From positions 28,363,414-28,427,413 of the forward strand of contig JALMGJ010000002.1 of NCBI GenBank assembly GCA_023362775.1: 64,000 bases of DNA. The letters are read 5' to 3'. Shown one piece after another: positions 61,689 to 64,000 of the stretch. Below the pieces are notes generated by a model. That model ran no database searches and was not told the DNA's origin. It worked only from the letters and a program-made list of their open reading frames with translations. The position numbers and the translations under genes were made by a program. This DNA comes from Charina bottae (Eukaryota > Chordata > Lepidosauria > Squamata > Charinaidae). Within the stretch, counting starts at the first letter, position 1, and every line of letters begins with the position of its first letter.

Positions 61689-64000
61689 ACAATTGTTGTT
61701 AACAAAAAGCAAGCCTAAAATCCAACAGGTTGCTCTAGCTGATGGATCCATGGATGATGTGTCTTTTCAGCGTGAAGTATACATTCCTTGTTTGGGGATA
61801 AGTGTGCAAAATGTGTTGTGTGTTCCTACACTTGATTTTTCCCTCCTCAGCGTTCCAGCCCTGGTTAAGTCTGGATATACTGTTGTGTTTAAGGGTACTG
61901 GATGTTCTATTGAAAAAGATGGAATTGAATGTGCTAGGGGGAGATTAGTGAATCAGTTGTATGAAATGCTTCCCAAACAGAGGATTGTGTCAGGAAATTG
62001 TGTTTCCAATGTTCCCCCACATAATAAATGCATCCATTATTATCACAGAGTTCTGGGACATCCCGGGTGGGGAAGTTTGTCCCAGACGGCCAAGCTGTAT
62101 CCTGAGCTAGGGTCCAGAAAATGTGATGACTTTCTTGATTGTACTGTGTGTAAACAATCTAAGATCAAGGCTGTGCCTGTTGCTAGGAAAAGTGACAGAG
62201 TGTCAACTAGGCCTTTTCAGTTGGTTCATGGAGACCTAGCTGGCCCCAATGCTCCTAGTGAAGGAGGGGCACGTTTCATGTTTCTTTTGGTGGATGACCA
62301 TACTCGCTTTACATTTTGTTATTTGCTCAAGTCTAAAGCGGAAGAGTTTGCTCGCTTTAAGGAGTTTGTTACAATGGTGGAGAGACACTATGGTTATCAA
62401 GTAGGTCAGTCTCAATCTGATCGTGGTGGAGAGTTGCTAAGCCATGAGTTCCAGATTTGGCTTCGTAGGAAAGGAATCTCCCATAGACTTGCCAATGTTG
62501 GTGTTCCAGCTGAGACTGGAATAGCAGAAAGGAAGATTGGTGTTGTTAATACCATTAAAAATAGCCTGATGTTAGATGCCCAGGTGCCAGCCTGTTTCTC
62601 GGGTGAGGCTACCATGACTGCAGTGTATCTAACCAACAGGGTGTGGAATTCATCTGTAAATGAAGTTCCTTACTTCCTTTTGTTTGGCAAGCGCCCTTCG
62701 CTGAAGCACCTGCGTGTTTTTGGAACATTTGCATATGTTTACATCCCCAAGTCTCAGCGAAGGAAGAACCAACCAAAAGCACAGCGCTTAAGGTTTGTTG
62801 GCTATTCATCAAGATCTAAGGGTTACCGTTTTTCTGCAGGATATGGTCAAGTAGTAGTCTCCAGAAGTGCTAATTTTGAGCACCCTACTGGTTGGGATAG
62901 GTTGAATGCTAGTTCAGAAGTGTTGTTGCAGTCTAGTGTACAGCCTACTGTCCATGCTCCTGTGAGTGGACAACAGCCAGTCCAGCTACCTTCTGTTTCC
63001 CAGTCTCCTAGTGTGGTGAGAAGGTCCCCTCAGGTGAAGGAAGAGGAAATTTCACCTGAGCAAGTTCAGGACCTGAAGGGGGAATCAGGTAGTGAAAAGA
63101 CAGAGGATAGTGATGAGGAAGGTGCAGTGGTCATTCCTCGTAGGTCCTCTCGTTCCACAAAGGGTGTGAAGCCTGACAGATTTGTGATTCAGCAGGTGAG
63201 AGTGTGTCAAATTACCTGTGAACCTCAGTCGTTTCAGGAGGTGTTGCTCCTGCCTGTTGAGGAGCAGGAGAAATGGAACACAGCGATGGATAAGGAGTTT
63301 GAGGCATTAGTGAGTCAAAAGGTGTTTGAAGTCACTGACTTGCCCCCATCCCAGAAAGCTGTAGATTCCAGATGGGTTTTCTTAAAGAAGCTTCTTCCTG
63401 ATAATACAGTGCAGTACAAAGCCAGGCTTGTTGCTCAAGGATTTTCACAAGAGAGGTTTTTGAACTATGATCTCACATATGCACCCACAGGTAGACCAGA
63501 GTCTTTACGTATGGTACTTTCTCTGGCTGCACAGTGTGAAATGGTTGTCCATCATTTTGATGTTGACACAGCATATTTGAATGCAGATCTCCCTGAAACA
63601 GTGTACATGAAGCAGGCTCCTGGCTATACTTGTGACAATTCCCAGAAAGTGTACAGACTACGCAAGGCGTTTTATGGGTTAAAGCAGGCCGGTCGTTGTT
63701 GGCATCAGTGCTTGGATACAGCTCTAACAGAACTAGGATTTAAAAAGTCAGTTGCTGATCCTTGTGTGTACATAAGAGGTTCTGGAAGTAGCTATACAGT
63801 GCTGCTAACTTATGTGGATGATTTTTGCTTAGCAACTGGTTCTTTGCACCTTGTACAAGAATTTGCCAAACAGCTAAGACAGTATTTTCAGTTGAAAGAT
63901 CTAGGCAAACTGAAATATTATTTGGGTGTTGAATTCACTAGATCTCAGAGTGGTGAGTTTTATCTGAGTCAGAAGAGAAAAATTGTTCAATTGTTGAGTC
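61678..64000 (+). CDS. Copia-2 pol: integrase and reverse transcriptase, open to the window edge
   Basis: 774 codons without a stop. Order: protease C-terminal part (KPKIQQVALADGSMDD), pre-integrase HHCC (HYYHRVLGHPGWGSL, CTVCKQSK), integrase core (FQLVHGDLAGPNAP, VGQSQSDRGGELLSHEF, VPAETGIAERKI: candidate D, D, E), LFGKRPSLKHLRVFGTFAYV, an acidic linker (EKTEDSDEEGAVVIPRRSSR), then RT (VQYKARLVAQGFSQERFLNY, HHFDVDTAYLNADLPETVYM, YGLKQAGRCWHQCLDTAL, LLTYVDDFCLATG: YVDD intact, DLGKLKYYLGVEF). The frame matches the first half of gag, as in single-frame Copia elements. The best preserved element coding region here; possibly a young insertion. RNase H and 3' LTR lie outside. Confidence 0.9.

Larger units (their letters stand above)
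60590..64000 (+). mobile_element. Copia-2 LTR retrotransposon, 5' part (continues past the window)
   Basis: Close relative of Copia-1. Possible short LTR end at 60590-60694 (TGTTGGAA to CCCACA, weak), primer site GGTTATG..GCCCAG from 60695, leader, gag 60814-61688, pol 61678-64000 and open at the edge. Strand opposite to the V2R genes. Confidence 0.85.

Overview
Nuclear DNA from a squamate reptile, most likely a snake. The evidence is two type-2 vomeronasal receptor (V2R) genes in tandem, embedded in retroelements typical of squamates: BovB/RTE, CR1/L3 with AAAT-rich tails, L1, Penelope-like elements (PLEs), Gypsy, Copia and tRNA-derived SINEs. Nothing bacterial, viral or organellar was seen.

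The host content is two full-length, apparently intact six-exon V2R genes on the minus strand. Gene A is 34395 to 13934 (858 codons) and gene B is 58952 to 44287 (867 or 868 codons). An orphan, nonsense-bearing exon 5 of a third copy lies at 60077-60200. Exons 1, 2, 4, 5 and 6 have the same length in A and B (215, 289, 228, 124, 911 bp); exon 3 is 810 versus 837 bp. Introns and the 5' flank also align, so A and B are a recent tandem duplication. Predicted products are class C GPCRs: signal peptide, Venus-flytrap ligand domain (exons 1-4), cysteine-rich linker (exon 5 into 6), and the seven-helix domain in exon 6.

Layout: 1-13.7 kb is a deeply nested retroelement stack. A BovB piece is followed by an L1 that contains CR1 pieces and a PLE. 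The PLE contains a Copia element, and the Copia contains a BovB, which itself contains a CR1 tail. Most levels are proven by target-site duplications (TSDs). 13.9-34.4 kb is V2R gene A, with a chromodomain Gypsy in intron 4, a deleted L1, a CR1 and a PLE in intron 3, and a SINE in intron 2. 35-44 kb is intergenic: an L1 tail, CR1, SINE, BovB, a half Gypsy on the minus strand and a mariner-type MITE. 44.3-59 kb is gene B, with a Copia, a hAT MITE, a BovB 3' end and a small PLE insert in intron 4, a SINE in intron 3, and a palindromic PLE in intron 2. 60.6-64 kb is the 5' part of another Copia element whose pol frame is open to the window edge.

The most interesting signal is RNA-level. All PLE insertions that keep their 3' end, representing three different PLE types, carry a hammerhead-ribozyme-like core (CTGAAGA, stem II, GAAA, then GTT or GTC). 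Two of these PLEs also show head-to-head inverted architecture. The Copia elements carry a primer site matching the anticodon arm of initiator tRNA-Met, the half-tRNA priming known from Drosophila copia. No novel defence or metabolic gene system was found.
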